This document shows positions 8,542-16,423 of a stretch of 64,000 nt of DNA, piece after piece; within the stretch, counting starts at the first letter, position 1, and every line of letters begins with the position of its first letter. A program made the position numbers and the translations under genes. The stretch comes from Paenibacillus illinoisensis NBRC 15959 (GTDB taxonomy: Bacteria > Bacillota > Bacilli > Paenibacillales > Paenibacillaceae). The notes under the pieces were generated by a model. That model saw nothing but the letters and a program-made list of their open reading frames with translations. It was not told where the DNA came from and made no database searches. The DNA is taken from assembly GCF_004000925.1 (NCBI RefSeq), contig NZ_BIME01000016.1:50874-114873 (forward strand). Direction: 5' to 3'.

Positions 8542-9630
8542 TCATTCCATTGCTGGAAGGCGCACCTCAAATAAGGTCCGTACCACATCACTCTGAGCCG
8601 AAATGGTCCCTTCATGCTGTTCCACAATATTTCGGGCAATAAATAGGCCGAGGCCTGTCCCACCCTCCTGAGGGGTCCGTGCACGATCTCCGGTGTAATA
8701 CATATCGAAAATATGCGGCAAATCTTCCGGGTGAATATGCCCTCCATAGTTAATAACCTGAATGACGACCTGATCTGCCTCCCGGTATCCCTTCAGGTCC
8801 ACATAGATGCCATCCTTGCCATGGCGTGCAGCATTAATCAGCAGGTTCTCAAACACCCTGGCGAGCAATTCTCCGTCTCCGGAGATGGTCAATTCCGACT
8901 CGATAGTTAAGCGTGTGAGCAGACGATTTTTCTCAAATACAGGATATAATTCTTCATTCATCTGTTTCAGCAGTTCGCTAAGATCCAGCCGCATTTTCTG
9001 TATCGGCAGCATGCCATAATTCATCCGGGTAATTTCAAACAAACTATCAATCAGCTTCTCCAGCCGCTGGGATTTGGTAAAGGCAATCGATGTAAAGTGT
9101 CTGACCTGCTCCTCTGTCAGTTGATCATCCTTCATGAGCAGATCCAAATACCCAAGCACAGAAGTCAGCGGTGTTCGCAGGTCGTGTGCCAGATTAACGA
9201 CGAGCTGGTCTTTGCTGGTTTCGGCAAAATCCCCCCGTTCTACCGCCTCCCTTAGCTTCTCACTCGCCAAATTCACATCCTCCGCGATTGCGCCCAATTC
9301 ATCCTTCGAAGAGATCTGGACTCGATGCTGGAAGTCTCCATTTGCCAAATGCCTGATCCCTGTGGAAATATCCTTGAAATAGGTCACGTAGGGCTTGGTA
9401 AACCAGAAGAAAAACAGAATGGCGAGCGGGATGAATAAAATGAGGAAGAAATAGATATCTCCAATGCTTTTCATAAAATGGCGATATTCGGCAAGCTGAT
9501 CTTCTGCTCTCACACCTGAATAATAAGCCTGTAAAAGCTTGTAAATCCCATAAGTGATCGCGCCAGAGGCCAGCATGCTCAGACCCAGCAGCATAATCAT
9601 GGTTGTCCGAAAACTTCTTTGTTTAGTCAT
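8542..9630 (-). CDS. VanS-like sensor histidine kinase
   Basis: 362-residue membrane kinase. Two membrane helices (about 11-33 and 55-76) frame a short outer loop of some 20 residues, as in VanS-type sensors; then a HAMP segment (TGIRHLANGDFQHRVQISSKDELGA), the H-box NLAHDLRTPLTSVLGYLD, N-box ENLLINAARHG and G-box GGTGLGLFIARNIVEQHEG. The start overlaps the response regulator by 8 bases, so the two are translationally coupled. Closest in layout to VanS of the vanA cluster; the signal it reads (glycopeptide, wall damage or other) is unknown. Confidence 0.9.
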   Translation of the reverse strand: MTKQRSFRTTMIMLLGLSMLASGAITYGIYKLLQAYYSGVRAEDQLAEYRHFMKSIGDIYFFLILFIPLAILFFFWFTKPYVTYFKDISTGIRHLANGDFQHRVQISSKDELGAIAEDVNLASEKLREAVERGDFAETSKDQLVVNLAHDLRTPLTSVLGYLDLLMKDDQLTEEQVRHFTSIAFTKSQRLEKLIDSLFEITRMNYGMLPIQKMRLDLSELLKQMNEELYPVFEKNRLLTRLTIESELTISGDGELLARVFENLLINAARHGKDGIYVDLKGYREADQVVIQVINYGGHIHPEDLPHIFDMYYTGDRARTPQEGGTGLGLFIARNIVEQHEGTISAQSDVVRTLFEVRLPAME

Positions 9631-10318
9631 TAAATGTATACCCCACGCCCCAGATCGTTTTGATAAACTTGTTCTTGTCCAGATCTTCTCCGAGCTTTTT
9701 GCGCAGGGTTCGAATATGGACCATTACCGTATTGCCGCTCTCGTAATAGGCCTCTCCCCATACCTGTTCAAAAATGCTTTCCGCGCTGAACACCTGCTTG
9801 GGGTGACTTGCGAGCAGATACAGAATGTCGAACTCCTTCGGTGTTAGTTCCACCGGTTTGCCGTAGAGTGTTACGCTATGCTGATCCGGCGCGATGACGA
9901 GTCCGCCCTTCTCCAGAATGGAACGCTGGACAGGTATAGACTGGCTGAATTGCAAGGAACGACGAAGCTGGGAGTTCACCCGGGCTACAAGCTCCATCGG
10001 ATTGAATGGCTTGGTCATGTAATCATCAGCGCCCATCACGAGACCCGTAATTTTGTCCATATCCGACGTTTTGGCACTCAGGAAAATGATCGGCATGTGG
10101 TGCTGTTCCCGAATCTTGCGGGTGACCTCATAACCGTCCATGCCTGGCATCATGATGTCCAGAACGGCCAAGTCGATCACTTGCGTCTGAATGGCTTGCA
10201 GGGCCGACTTGCCATCGTATGCCTTGACGATGTGGTATCCTTCTTTTTGCAAATGCAAAGCAACCAGATCAGCGATCTCCACTTCATCGTCCGCAATCAG
10301 AATCGTAATTCGCTTCAT
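9623..10318 (-). CDS. VanR-like OmpR-family response regulator
   Basis: 231 residues: receiver domain with acidic pocket (IADDEVEIADLV), phosphoacceptor Asp in AVLDIMMPGMDGYEV, switch Ser in IIFLSAKT and Lys in DDYMTKPFNPMELVARV; then a winged-helix domain with VELTPKEFDILYLLASHP and NTVMVHIRTLRKKLGED, ending KTIWGVGYTFND. The segments DEVEIADLV, DKITGLVMGADDY and KTIWGVGY closely follow VanR of the vanA cluster. AGGAGTGGG precedes the ATG at 10318. First gene of the run regulator-kinase-VanY-VanZ-small membrane protein, probably one operon that it controls. Confidence 0.92.
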   Translation of the reverse strand: MKRITILIADDEVEIADLVALHLQKEGYHIVKAYDGKSALQAIQTQVIDLAVLDIMMPGMDGYEVTRKIREQHHMPIIFLSAKTSDMDKITGLVMGADDYMTKPFNPMELVARVNSQLRRSLQFSQSIPVQRSILEKGGLVIAPDQHSVTLYGKPVELTPKEFDILYLLASHPKQVFSAESIFEQVWGEAYYESGNTVMVHIRTLRKKLGEDLDKNKFIKTIWGVGYTFND

Positions 10319-10402
10319 TGCTTATCCCACTCCTATATGTGATGCTCAACAATATAACATATCTGAATCCAACATATAAATCATTGAGAGGAAACCTTTT
10401 TT

Positions 10403-11353
10403 ATGAAATTGGACCGTTTATTAGCCATCGTTGTACTACTAATCAATCGCGGCCGTGTACAGGCCAAGGATCTGGCAGACACGTTTGAAGTTTCTGTCCG
10501 TACCATTTATCGAGATATTGATACCCTGGGCCAGGCAGGTATTCCTGTCGTGACGTACCAGGGCATGAGCGGTGGCATCGGCCTTGCGGAAGGTTACCGC
10601 CTGGATCGAAATGTGTTGACTGACCGGGATCTGGCCTCTATTGTTACCGCACTGCGCAGCGTCTCCACATCGCATACCAATGTAGCACGGGAACTGTTGA
10701 TGGAGAAACTAAGCAGCATTGTGCCGGAATCCAAAAACGACGACTTTCAGGCCGAAACCAATCGTTTCATTGTGGATTATTCGATGTGGACCCACCCGGA
10801 AGCGCTGCAAAACAAACTGCAAATCATTGAACAGGGACTGGATCAGCTGCGTTCAATCACCTTTACCTATTGCAGCGCCGAAGGAGCCCAAACTCACAGA
10901 ACCGTCGATCCTCATACCCTTGTTCTTAAAAAGCACTCCTGGTACCTCTATGCGTTCTGTCATGAGCGTAATGAGTTTCGCATGTTCAAACTGGTCCGTA
11001 TGCAGGACGTGACACTTGCTCATGGAAGCTTTGAACGCAAACCCATCAACCTGCAGGACAGGCCCTGGCAACAGGAGTGGGCGACTCCAGGGAACACAGT
11101 TGCCATGACGATGAGGTTCCACTCCCGTGTCCGTCATATCGCTGAAGAGTGGTTTGGCATAGAGAACGTGATCCCCGACGGCCAGGGATATTATATAAGT
11201 CAGGTGGCTTTTCCGGAAGATAACTGGCTGTACGGGTTCATTCTTGGCTTTGGCGCAGATGCCGAGGTATTGGAGCCTCTTCATATACGTGACGAGATTC
11301 GCCGGATTGCAGAACAAATCGTGCAAAATTACGGTGCCCCTTCGCAAACCTGA
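10403..11353 (+). CDS. WYL-domain transcriptional regulator, YafY/YobV type
   Basis: 316-residue DNA-binding regulator. The N-terminal winged helix (LDRLLAIVVLLINRGRVQAKDLADTFEVSVRTIYRDIDTLG) is the DeoR-like HTH of YafY-type proteins; the middle and C-terminal parts carry the WYL domain (KKHSWYLYAFCHERNEFRMFKLVRM) and the C-terminal extension. GAGG lies 11 bases before the ATG. It is divergent from the VanR-like operon, with 84 bases between the two starts, and about 70 bases upstream of a zinc-ribbon/effector-binding gene that it may control; in this class regulator and target are often neighbours. Ligand unknown. Confidence 0.9.
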   Translation: MKLDRLLAIVVLLINRGRVQAKDLADTFEVSVRTIYRDIDTLGQAGIPVVTYQGMSGGIGLAEGYRLDRNVLTDRDLASIVTALRSVSTSHTNVARELLMEKLSSIVPESKNDDFQAETNRFIVDYSMWTHPEALQNKLQIIEQGLDQLRSITFTYCSAEGAQTHRTVDPHTLVLKKHSWYLYAFCHERNEFRMFKLVRMQDVTLAHGSFERKPINLQDRPWQQEWATPGNTVAMTMRFHSRVRHIAEEWFGIENVIPDGQGYYISQVAFPEDNWLYGFILGFGADAEVLEPLHIRDEIRRIAEQIVQNYGAPSQT

Positions 11354-11426
11354 CAGACTGATGTCCAGTTCCTCTCGTTATACTTCATCTATATTCAAGC
11401 TGTACATAACGAGGAGGAAATGATAA

Positions 11427-12257
11427 ATGAACGTCACGATATGCCAGAGCTGCGGAATGCCGCTGACCACCCCTGCCCAATTCGGAACGGAAGCGGATGG
11501 AAGTGCAACCCGTGAATATTGCATCTATTGCTACAAAGACGGCATGTTCCAACAGCCCAACATTACAATGGAAGGCATGATTGAGATGTGCACCGCGATT
11601 CTCATGGAAGAAGGTATGAATGAGGAATCAGCACGGGCAATGCTGCGCAATCAGCTTCCCTTTTTGAAACGATGGAGCCCCTCCAATCCAGAAGGAAAAA
11701 CAACATCGGCAGTAAGGAATTCCGCAGATGGCACCGAACTTCATTTTACCGATAAAGACCAGTCCATCTTAACTCAACCTGTTCGATATGTTGCACTTCC
11801 TGGCAAACGCCTGGCTGGCATATCAGCCAGAACGACCAACGCGATCGAGATGAGCGGCCAAGGCTGCATTCAGGATCTGTGGAGCCGTTACTTCTCGTCA
11901 GAGCACATCCCTGCACCGGAAGCACCCCGATACGGCTGCTATACAGATTATACCAATGGTATACACGGGGAATACACCATCCTCGTAGGCCACGAGGTAG
12001 CTGCGGATGAAACGTTACCAGCTGGCATGAACTCCGTCGAATTGCCACCAGCAACATACGCCGTATTCACCTCCCGCAAGGGTCCAATGGCAGAAGTTGT
12101 AGGTGAAGCATGGGGCGCCGTTTGGAGCTGGAGCCATCAGAATGAGCGAACATTCACGGGTGATTTCGAGTTATATGATGAACGGAGTATCGATCCTGCC
12201 CATGTTCAGGTCGATATCTATATTGCGGTAAAACAAGCTAGGCCAACTACAGAATAA
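11427..12257 (+). CDS. Zinc-ribbon plus GyrI-like effector-binding protein
   Basis: 276 residues. The first 35 residues carry four cysteines (CQSCGMPL and YCIYCYKDG), a putative treble-clef zinc ribbon. Residues 40-75 match the small helical segment usual after it (MEGMIEMCTAILMEEGMN). From about residue 115 a GyrI-like/AraC effector-binding domain follows (VRYVALPGKRLAGIS, DYTNGIHGEYTILVGHEV, FELYDERSIDPAHVQVDIYIAVK). GAGGAGG precedes the ATG. Placed after the WYL regulator and before a terminator, the pair looks like one transcription unit. The domain binds small drug-like molecules in known relatives; here the ligand is unknown. Confidence 0.85.
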   Translation: MNVTICQSCGMPLTTPAQFGTEADGSATREYCIYCYKDGMFQQPNITMEGMIEMCTAILMEEGMNEESARAMLRNQLPFLKRWSPSNPEGKTTSAVRNSADGTELHFTDKDQSILTQPVRYVALPGKRLAGISARTTNAIEMSGQGCIQDLWSRYFSSEHIPAPEAPRYGCYTDYTNGIHGEYTILVGHEVAADETLPAGMNSVELPPATYAVFTSRKGPMAEVVGEAWGAVWSWSHQNERTFTGDFELYDERSIDPAHVQVDIYIAVKQARPTTE

Positions 12258-12293
12258 TGATATCTATCTTTACATTTCTTGATTAACGTTGCA

Positions 12294-12324
12294 CAAGCCA
12301 TCCAGCTCGTTGGATGGCTTTTTT
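12294..12324 (+). terminator. Intrinsic terminator
   Basis: AAGCCATCCA/TTGGATGGCTT stem with six T, 37 bases after the zinc-ribbon gene. Confidence 0.9.
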
Positions 12325-12700
12325 GGGTACTGCTCTCCTCTCTCACCTGCAAAACACGTATAAAACCACCCCCATCCCACTCACGACAACCGACTATGGT
12401 ACCAAGTTAGTTAGCTTCAATGATACCTACTCTCCCAGACAATTTGTCTTATTTTCGACACAATTGACATTCCTGAAACTGGGACTATTCACTTAACACC
12501 CGATTCGATCCTCCCATATCAAACCTTGTATTTCAGGTTCTTTATTCCTGAATTTCCCTAAAACCGTTTACATCCCCTGAATACGGGGTAAAATCACTAC
12601 AATCCAATTGGAATTACGTCATAACTTCCCGATTTCGTCTAACAAGTCACATATACCTATATGCGCACTTGGAACAACTACCAATCAAAATACATAGTCC
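12325..12700. other. Gene-free AT-rich stretch
   Basis: 376 bases between a terminator and the repeat element. The only open frame there (12314-12496) starts inside the terminator loop and has no ribosome site. No clear promoter or hairpin was seen. Confidence 0.6.
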
Positions 12701-12888
12701 ATATAAGATGAATTTAATGTTTACACCCCAACGGAGAGGGCAGGACTCACTGAAGAAGCGAAGCGCTCGCCTTTATCACCGGATTTTCCCCTTAAAGAGG
12801 GAATTCAAAAAATCTGGGGATAACAGCGATCGGAAGAGGGTACTGCAATCGCAGTGTTAAGTGTAACGTTTATAGGCTCAACTTATAT
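12701..12888 (+). repeat. 188-bp structured repeat with terminal inverted repeats, copy 1
   Basis: Bounded by ATATAAGATGA (12701-12711) and TCAACTTATAT (12878-12888), a 10/11 inverted match. Inside is a 14-bp stem (12774-12787 with 12809-12822, one A-G mismatch and one G-U pair) capped by a small CCCT/AGGG hairpin, then ACTGC-AATC-GCAGT (12842-12855). A second copy at 39589-39781 keeps both stem arms base for base while the capping hairpin changes sequence yet still pairs. The copy ends 12 bases before AAGGAGG of the 55-codon gene. It may be a MITE-like element, a leader RNA, or both. Confidence 0.75.
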
Positions 12889-12911
12889 ATCTACCAAAAG
12901 GAGGAACCAAG

Positions 12912-13079
12912 ATGATCCGCATGCCTATTCAGCAAATGATCCCGTACCACCACCAATATCCGCGCAACACGGCGACCACTGCTCCCAAAAAGGAGAATGA
13001 GAACACTCAAGGTCTATCCTTTCACGAGATTCTGCAGCAAAAAATGGCTCAAAAGAATGCATCTCCTTCCATGCGATAA
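12912..13079 (+). CDS. 55-residue protein downstream of the repeat element
   Basis: Short frame with an excellent ribosome site (AAGGAGG, 7 bases before the ATG). It starts MIRMPIQQMIPYHHQYPRN, has a polar middle (APKKENENTQG) and ends with an amphipathic stretch SFHEILQQKMAQKN. The SFxxILQQK pattern recalls the N-terminus of some flagellar-operon proteins, but the match is too short to rely on. No membrane segment. The first 12 bases upstream join directly to the structured repeat, so the two may be expressed together. A weak hairpin at 13114 follows. Function unknown. Confidence 0.65.
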   Translation: MIRMPIQQMIPYHHQYPRNTATTAPKKENENTQGLSFHEILQQKMAQKNASPSMR

Positions 13080-13113
13080 AATGAACCCTGACTGTATTGG
13101 AGCCTGACTATAG

Positions 13114-13147
13114 AACCGTCCTTCTGCCATCTGGCGGAGGGACGGTT
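13114..13147 (+). terminator. Hairpin after the 55-codon gene
   Basis: AACCGTCC/GGACGGTT stem with an inner TGCC/GGCG pairing; the T-run is poor (TTATT), so termination is likely but not certain. Confidence 0.55.
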
Positions 13148-13258
13148 ATTGGCATTGATTTAAACGCTGTACAGTTCCCGGTCGCGCTCCTATAATGGAT
13201 TAAATATCTGCAGCACCTACGGCTCACAAAAAGAAGCATTGGCAAAGGGGATGTCATT

Positions 13259-13948
13259 ATGATCACAATCGGCTGTTATCACGCTCACTACTCCAACATC
13301 GCACTCATTGAAGAGGTGCTCGCCCCCTATGAAGTGGAACTTGTGCATTATGTTGATCCCGGTCTGGATCGCCTTAAGCAGGATACGGACTTCTCAGAGG
13401 CTGTCATTCGAGAAAAGGTATCCCAGACATTAAAGTGGATTGCCCAATGTCATGCAGATGCGATTCTGGTCACCTGTACCCTATTCGCTGCAGTACTGGC
13501 GCACGAAGCACAGCAAGTCTCCATTCCCGTTATCGGTATTGATGATCCATTATTGCAGAAGCTGCAGCAGGATTCGCAGGAATACATTCTAGCTTTTACC
13601 AATCCTGCAACGGTTGAAGGAACGATGACGCGGGTGAATGAAGCACTACAGCAAGGTGAAACTAACGGGCAGGCAGACGTTGTGGCTGCTTCGAGAACAA
13701 AGGCCGCATTAATTCCTGGTACATTTGAGCTGATCATGCGCGGCGATAAGGAAGGATATATGGAGGCGGTGACAACGGGCTTGCAGCAACTAGCTGCACA
13801 GTCACCAGAGAAAACCATTGTAGCTGCTCAGCTATCCATGGCTCCCGCGGCTGCCCTTGCCTCAGCAAATACGGGAAGTGAGATTTACAGCCCGCTCGCA
13901 TCGCTGGCATCTTATTTGGAGCAGCAATTGAATATTGGTAGGCGTTAG
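13259..13948 (+). CDS. Asp/Glu/hydantoin racemase-like protein
   Basis: 229 residues with the alternating alpha/beta layout of the Asp/Glu racemase superfamily: MITIGCYHAHYSN at the start, the first active-site-type cysteine in DAILVTCTLFAAVL, and VSIPVIGIDDPLL. At the place of the second catalytic cysteine the sequence reads AAQLSMAPAA, with no Cys. True two-base racemases need both, so this may be a divergent or one-cysteine member. AAAGGGG lies about 10 bases before the ATG. Single gene, closed by a strong terminator. Substrate unknown. Confidence 0.7.
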   Translation: MITIGCYHAHYSNIALIEEVLAPYEVELVHYVDPGLDRLKQDTDFSEAVIREKVSQTLKWIAQCHADAILVTCTLFAAVLAHEAQQVSIPVIGIDDPLLQKLQQDSQEYILAFTNPATVEGTMTRVNEALQQGETNGQADVVAASRTKAALIPGTFELIMRGDKEGYMEAVTTGLQQLAAQSPEKTIVAAQLSMAPAAALASANTGSEIYSPLASLASYLEQQLNIGRR

Positions 13949-13953
13949 TTAGG

Positions 13954-13991
13954 GGCCGTTCTTCTCCCAGTAGTGGAGAGAACGGCTTTTA
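13954..13991 (+). terminator. Intrinsic terminator
   Basis: Long stem GCCGTTCTTCTCC/GGAGAGAACGGC followed by TTTTATTTAT, directly after the racemase-like gene. Confidence 0.9.
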
Positions 13992-14028
13992 TTTATCTTA
14001 GGCTGCCCAAATTGCGCTGTAATGGCGC

Positions 14029-15834
14029 TTAGGTTCGGGTTCGGTATTCCTCAGCCTTTTCCTGCATTCCGGCCGCTACAGCCTCATTCTCGGACAAGCC
14101 TTTATCTGCGGCAAATGCACGAATATCCTGCGTAATGCGCATGCTGCAAAATTTAGGTCCACACATGGAGCAGAAATGGGCCTCCTTGGCCCCTTCAGCC
14201 GGGAGTGTCTCATCGTGATAGGACAGCGCACGTTCCGGATCCAGTGACAAGTTGAACTGGTCCCGCCAGCGGAATTCGAAGCGGGCCTTCGACAGCGCGT
14301 CATCCCGGCGCTGTGCACGCGGATGGCCTTTGGCCAGATCAGCGGCATGTGCCGCAATCTTGTAAGCAATAACGCCTTCCCGGACATCATCCTTGTTCGG
14401 CAGGCCCAGATGTTCCTTTGGTGTCACATAGCAGAGCATCGACGTTCCGAACCAGCCGATCATCGCCGCTCCAATGGCTGAGGTAATATGGTCATAGCCT
14501 GGTGCAATATCGGTTGTCAGCGGACCAAGTGTATAAAACGGTGCTTCCTTGCAGATCTCCATCTGAAGGTCGACATTCTCCTTAATCTTGTGCATCGGCA
14601 CATGTCCTGGCCCCTCAATCATCACCTGCACATCATGTTTCCACGCAATCTGTGTCAGTTCACCGAGCGTAGCAAGTTCAGCCATCTGGGCTTCATCATT
14701 GGCATCATAGATGCTGCCCGGGCGGAGTCCATCTCCGAGAGAGAAGGCTACATCATACCTTTTCATGATTTCACAGATTTCCTCAAAATGCGTGTACAAA
14801 AAGTTCTCCTGGTGATGCGCAAGACACCATGCAGCCATGATGGACCCACCCCGAGACACAATGCCCGTCATCCGTTTGGCGGTCATCGGTATGTAACGCA
14901 GCAGTACGCCTGCATGGATTGTAAAGTAATCCACACCCTGCTCGGCCTGCTCAATGAGCGTATCCCGGTATAACTCCCAGGTGAGTGCCTCGGCTTCGCC
15001 ATTCACCTTCTCCAGCGCCTGATACAGCGGCACCGTCCCGATCGGTACCGGGGAATTGCGGATGATCCATTCCCGGGTGGTATGGATATCCTTGCCCGTA
15101 GAAAGATCCATTACCGTATCGGACCCCCAGCGTACCGCCCAAGTCATTTTCTCCACTTCTTCTTCAATCGAAGAGGATACGGCAGAGTTGCCGATATTGG
15201 CGTTGATCTTCACGTGGAAATGACGTCCGATCAGCATCGGTTCGCTCTCTGGATGATTGATATTCGATGGCAGAATGGCCCTTCCGCTCGCCAGCTCCTG
15301 CCGGACGAACTCCGGCTCCACGCCCTCACGGATAGCTGCAAACTCCATCTCAGGCGTAATGATGCCCTGCCTCGCATAATGCATCTGGGTGACACAGCGT
15401 CCGGATTGTGCACGCAGCGGTTTGCCGCGGAGGCCTGGATATTCTTCAGCTCCGGTTCTCTTCCCTCCAGGCTTAAGCCCGTTATCCTCCGGTTTGACGG
15501 TACGTCCCTGGTACGCCTCTACATCGTTTCGTTCTGTGATCCAGCGTGCACGCAAAGCTGGCAGGCCTGCCCGGATATCGGCGTGAAATCCGGGGTCCGT
15601 CATAGGGCCGCTCGTATCGTACACGCGCAGCGGCTCGTTATGCTCCACCCCTTGGGGTGTATTCGTGTCATGAAGGGCAATTTCACGCTCCGGTACAGCA
15701 ATATCCGGCCGTGAGCCCTGAATGTAAACTTTGCGGCTGCCGGGAAACGGTTGAACCCGTCCGGCCGCTACTGTTCCCTTTTCCAACCCCTGTCCTGAAT
15801 GTTCCTGTGCCGTTGTTCTGTTGTTTGTGTTCAT
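14029..15834 (-). CDS. thiC: Phosphomethylpyrimidine synthase ThiC
   Basis: Radical-SAM enzyme that turns aminoimidazole ribotide into HMP phosphate, the pyrimidine half of thiamine. About 601 residues from the ATG at 15834 (MNTNNRTTAQE), preferred over one at 15912 because GAGG stands 5 bases upstream and the extra N-terminus is not conserved-looking. Visible are NANIGNSAVSSSIEEEVEK, TIHAGVLLRYIP, SRGGSIMAAWCLAHH, EGPGHVPMHKI, and the C-terminal Fe-S cluster triad CSMCGPKFCSM. The gene is preceded by a TPP riboswitch and terminator, so it is switched off when thiamine pyrophosphate is plentiful. Confidence 0.98.
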   Translation of the reverse strand: MNTNNRTTAQEHSGQGLEKGTVAAGRVQPFPGSRKVYIQGSRPDIAVPEREIALHDTNTPQGVEHNEPLRVYDTSGPMTDPGFHADIRAGLPALRARWITERNDVEAYQGRTVKPEDNGLKPGGKRTGAEEYPGLRGKPLRAQSGRCVTQMHYARQGIITPEMEFAAIREGVEPEFVRQELASGRAILPSNINHPESEPMLIGRHFHVKINANIGNSAVSSSIEEEVEKMTWAVRWGSDTVMDLSTGKDIHTTREWIIRNSPVPIGTVPLYQALEKVNGEAEALTWELYRDTLIEQAEQGVDYFTIHAGVLLRYIPMTAKRMTGIVSRGGSIMAAWCLAHHQENFLYTHFEEICEIMKRYDVAFSLGDGLRPGSIYDANDEAQMAELATLGELTQIAWKHDVQVMIEGPGHVPMHKIKENVDLQMEICKEAPFYTLGPLTTDIAPGYDHITSAIGAAMIGWFGTSMLCYVTPKEHLGLPNKDDVREGVIAYKIAAHAADLAKGHPRAQRRDDALSKARFEFRWRDQFNLSLDPERALSYHDETLPAEGAKEAHFCSMCGPKFCSMRITQDIRAFAADKGLSENEAVAAGMQEKAEEYRTRT

Positions 15835-16074
15835 CGCTACCTCTTCCTCCTCGTTGGTCGTCCCATGGATGGGCCAGTTTGATCGCTCGTGCACCCGTTC
15901 CATATCATCCACGCATGGGCAAGAAAAGAGCGGCCAACTTCCGAAGAAAGAACATTACAGCGGCATAGCGCAGACAGAATCTGGCACAGACATAATCGGG
16001 TTATACCCAACTCCAGTTCTCCCGCAAAAGAAGGTAACCACCTCTGCTGCGGATGATCGCTTGACACTGTATAT

Positions 16075-16107
16075 AAAAAAGGCCGGTTCCCGAGGGAACC
16101 GGCCTAT
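16075..16107 (-). terminator. Riboswitch-linked attenuator before thiC
   Basis: On the minus strand GGCCGGTTCCC-TCG-GGGAACCGGCC followed by six T. It lies about 90 bases downstream of the TPP aptamer and 240 bases before thiC, as expected for transcription attenuation. Confidence 0.9.
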
Positions 16108-16199
16108 GTCCATCACCCCATAACAAGCCTGATGCCAAGCTCCCTCAAGTGGAGACATGCCAAAGGCTGGATTATGCAGTGTTCGTGGTTGTATCGCCG

Positions 16200-16298
16200 A
16201 TTACTTCCCTACGCTGGTATGATCCAGATCAGGTGCAAAGGGTCCGGAATCTCATGCGATCCCGTCTCAGTCCGGACAATTCGGACTCCCCCAGTAAC
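16200..16298 (-). ncRNA. TPP riboswitch (THI element)
   Basis: The minus strand carries the conserved core CTGAGA (in GGACTGAGACGGG), ACCCTTTGCACCTGATCTGG and ATACCAGCGTAGGGAAGT. The closing P1 helix pairs GTTACT (16293-16298) with AGTAAT (16200-16205). It binds thiamine pyrophosphate and, with the terminator at 16075, controls thiC. Confidence 0.97.
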
Positions 16299-16423
16299 GT
16301 TAACAGTTGCGGTATGTGTACCGCAGTTCCATATTCAATTCATTCCAGCCCCGCTGGGCTGTCCATTACAGACTAGCGCAAGCCAGTCAGAAATACAACC
16401 CTTTTTCTTCCAGACACGCCGGA

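Noticed and set aside
12314..12496. 60-codon open frame after the zinc-ribbon gene
   Set aside because: It starts within the terminator loop and has no ribosome site; composition is low-complexity.
15835..15912. Longer thiC reading frame starting at 15912
   Set aside because: The added 26 residues lack family similarity and the 15834 ATG has the better ribosome site.
15955..16158. 67-codon minus-strand frame in the thiC leader
   Set aside because: It runs through the attenuator hairpin and has no sign of being coding.
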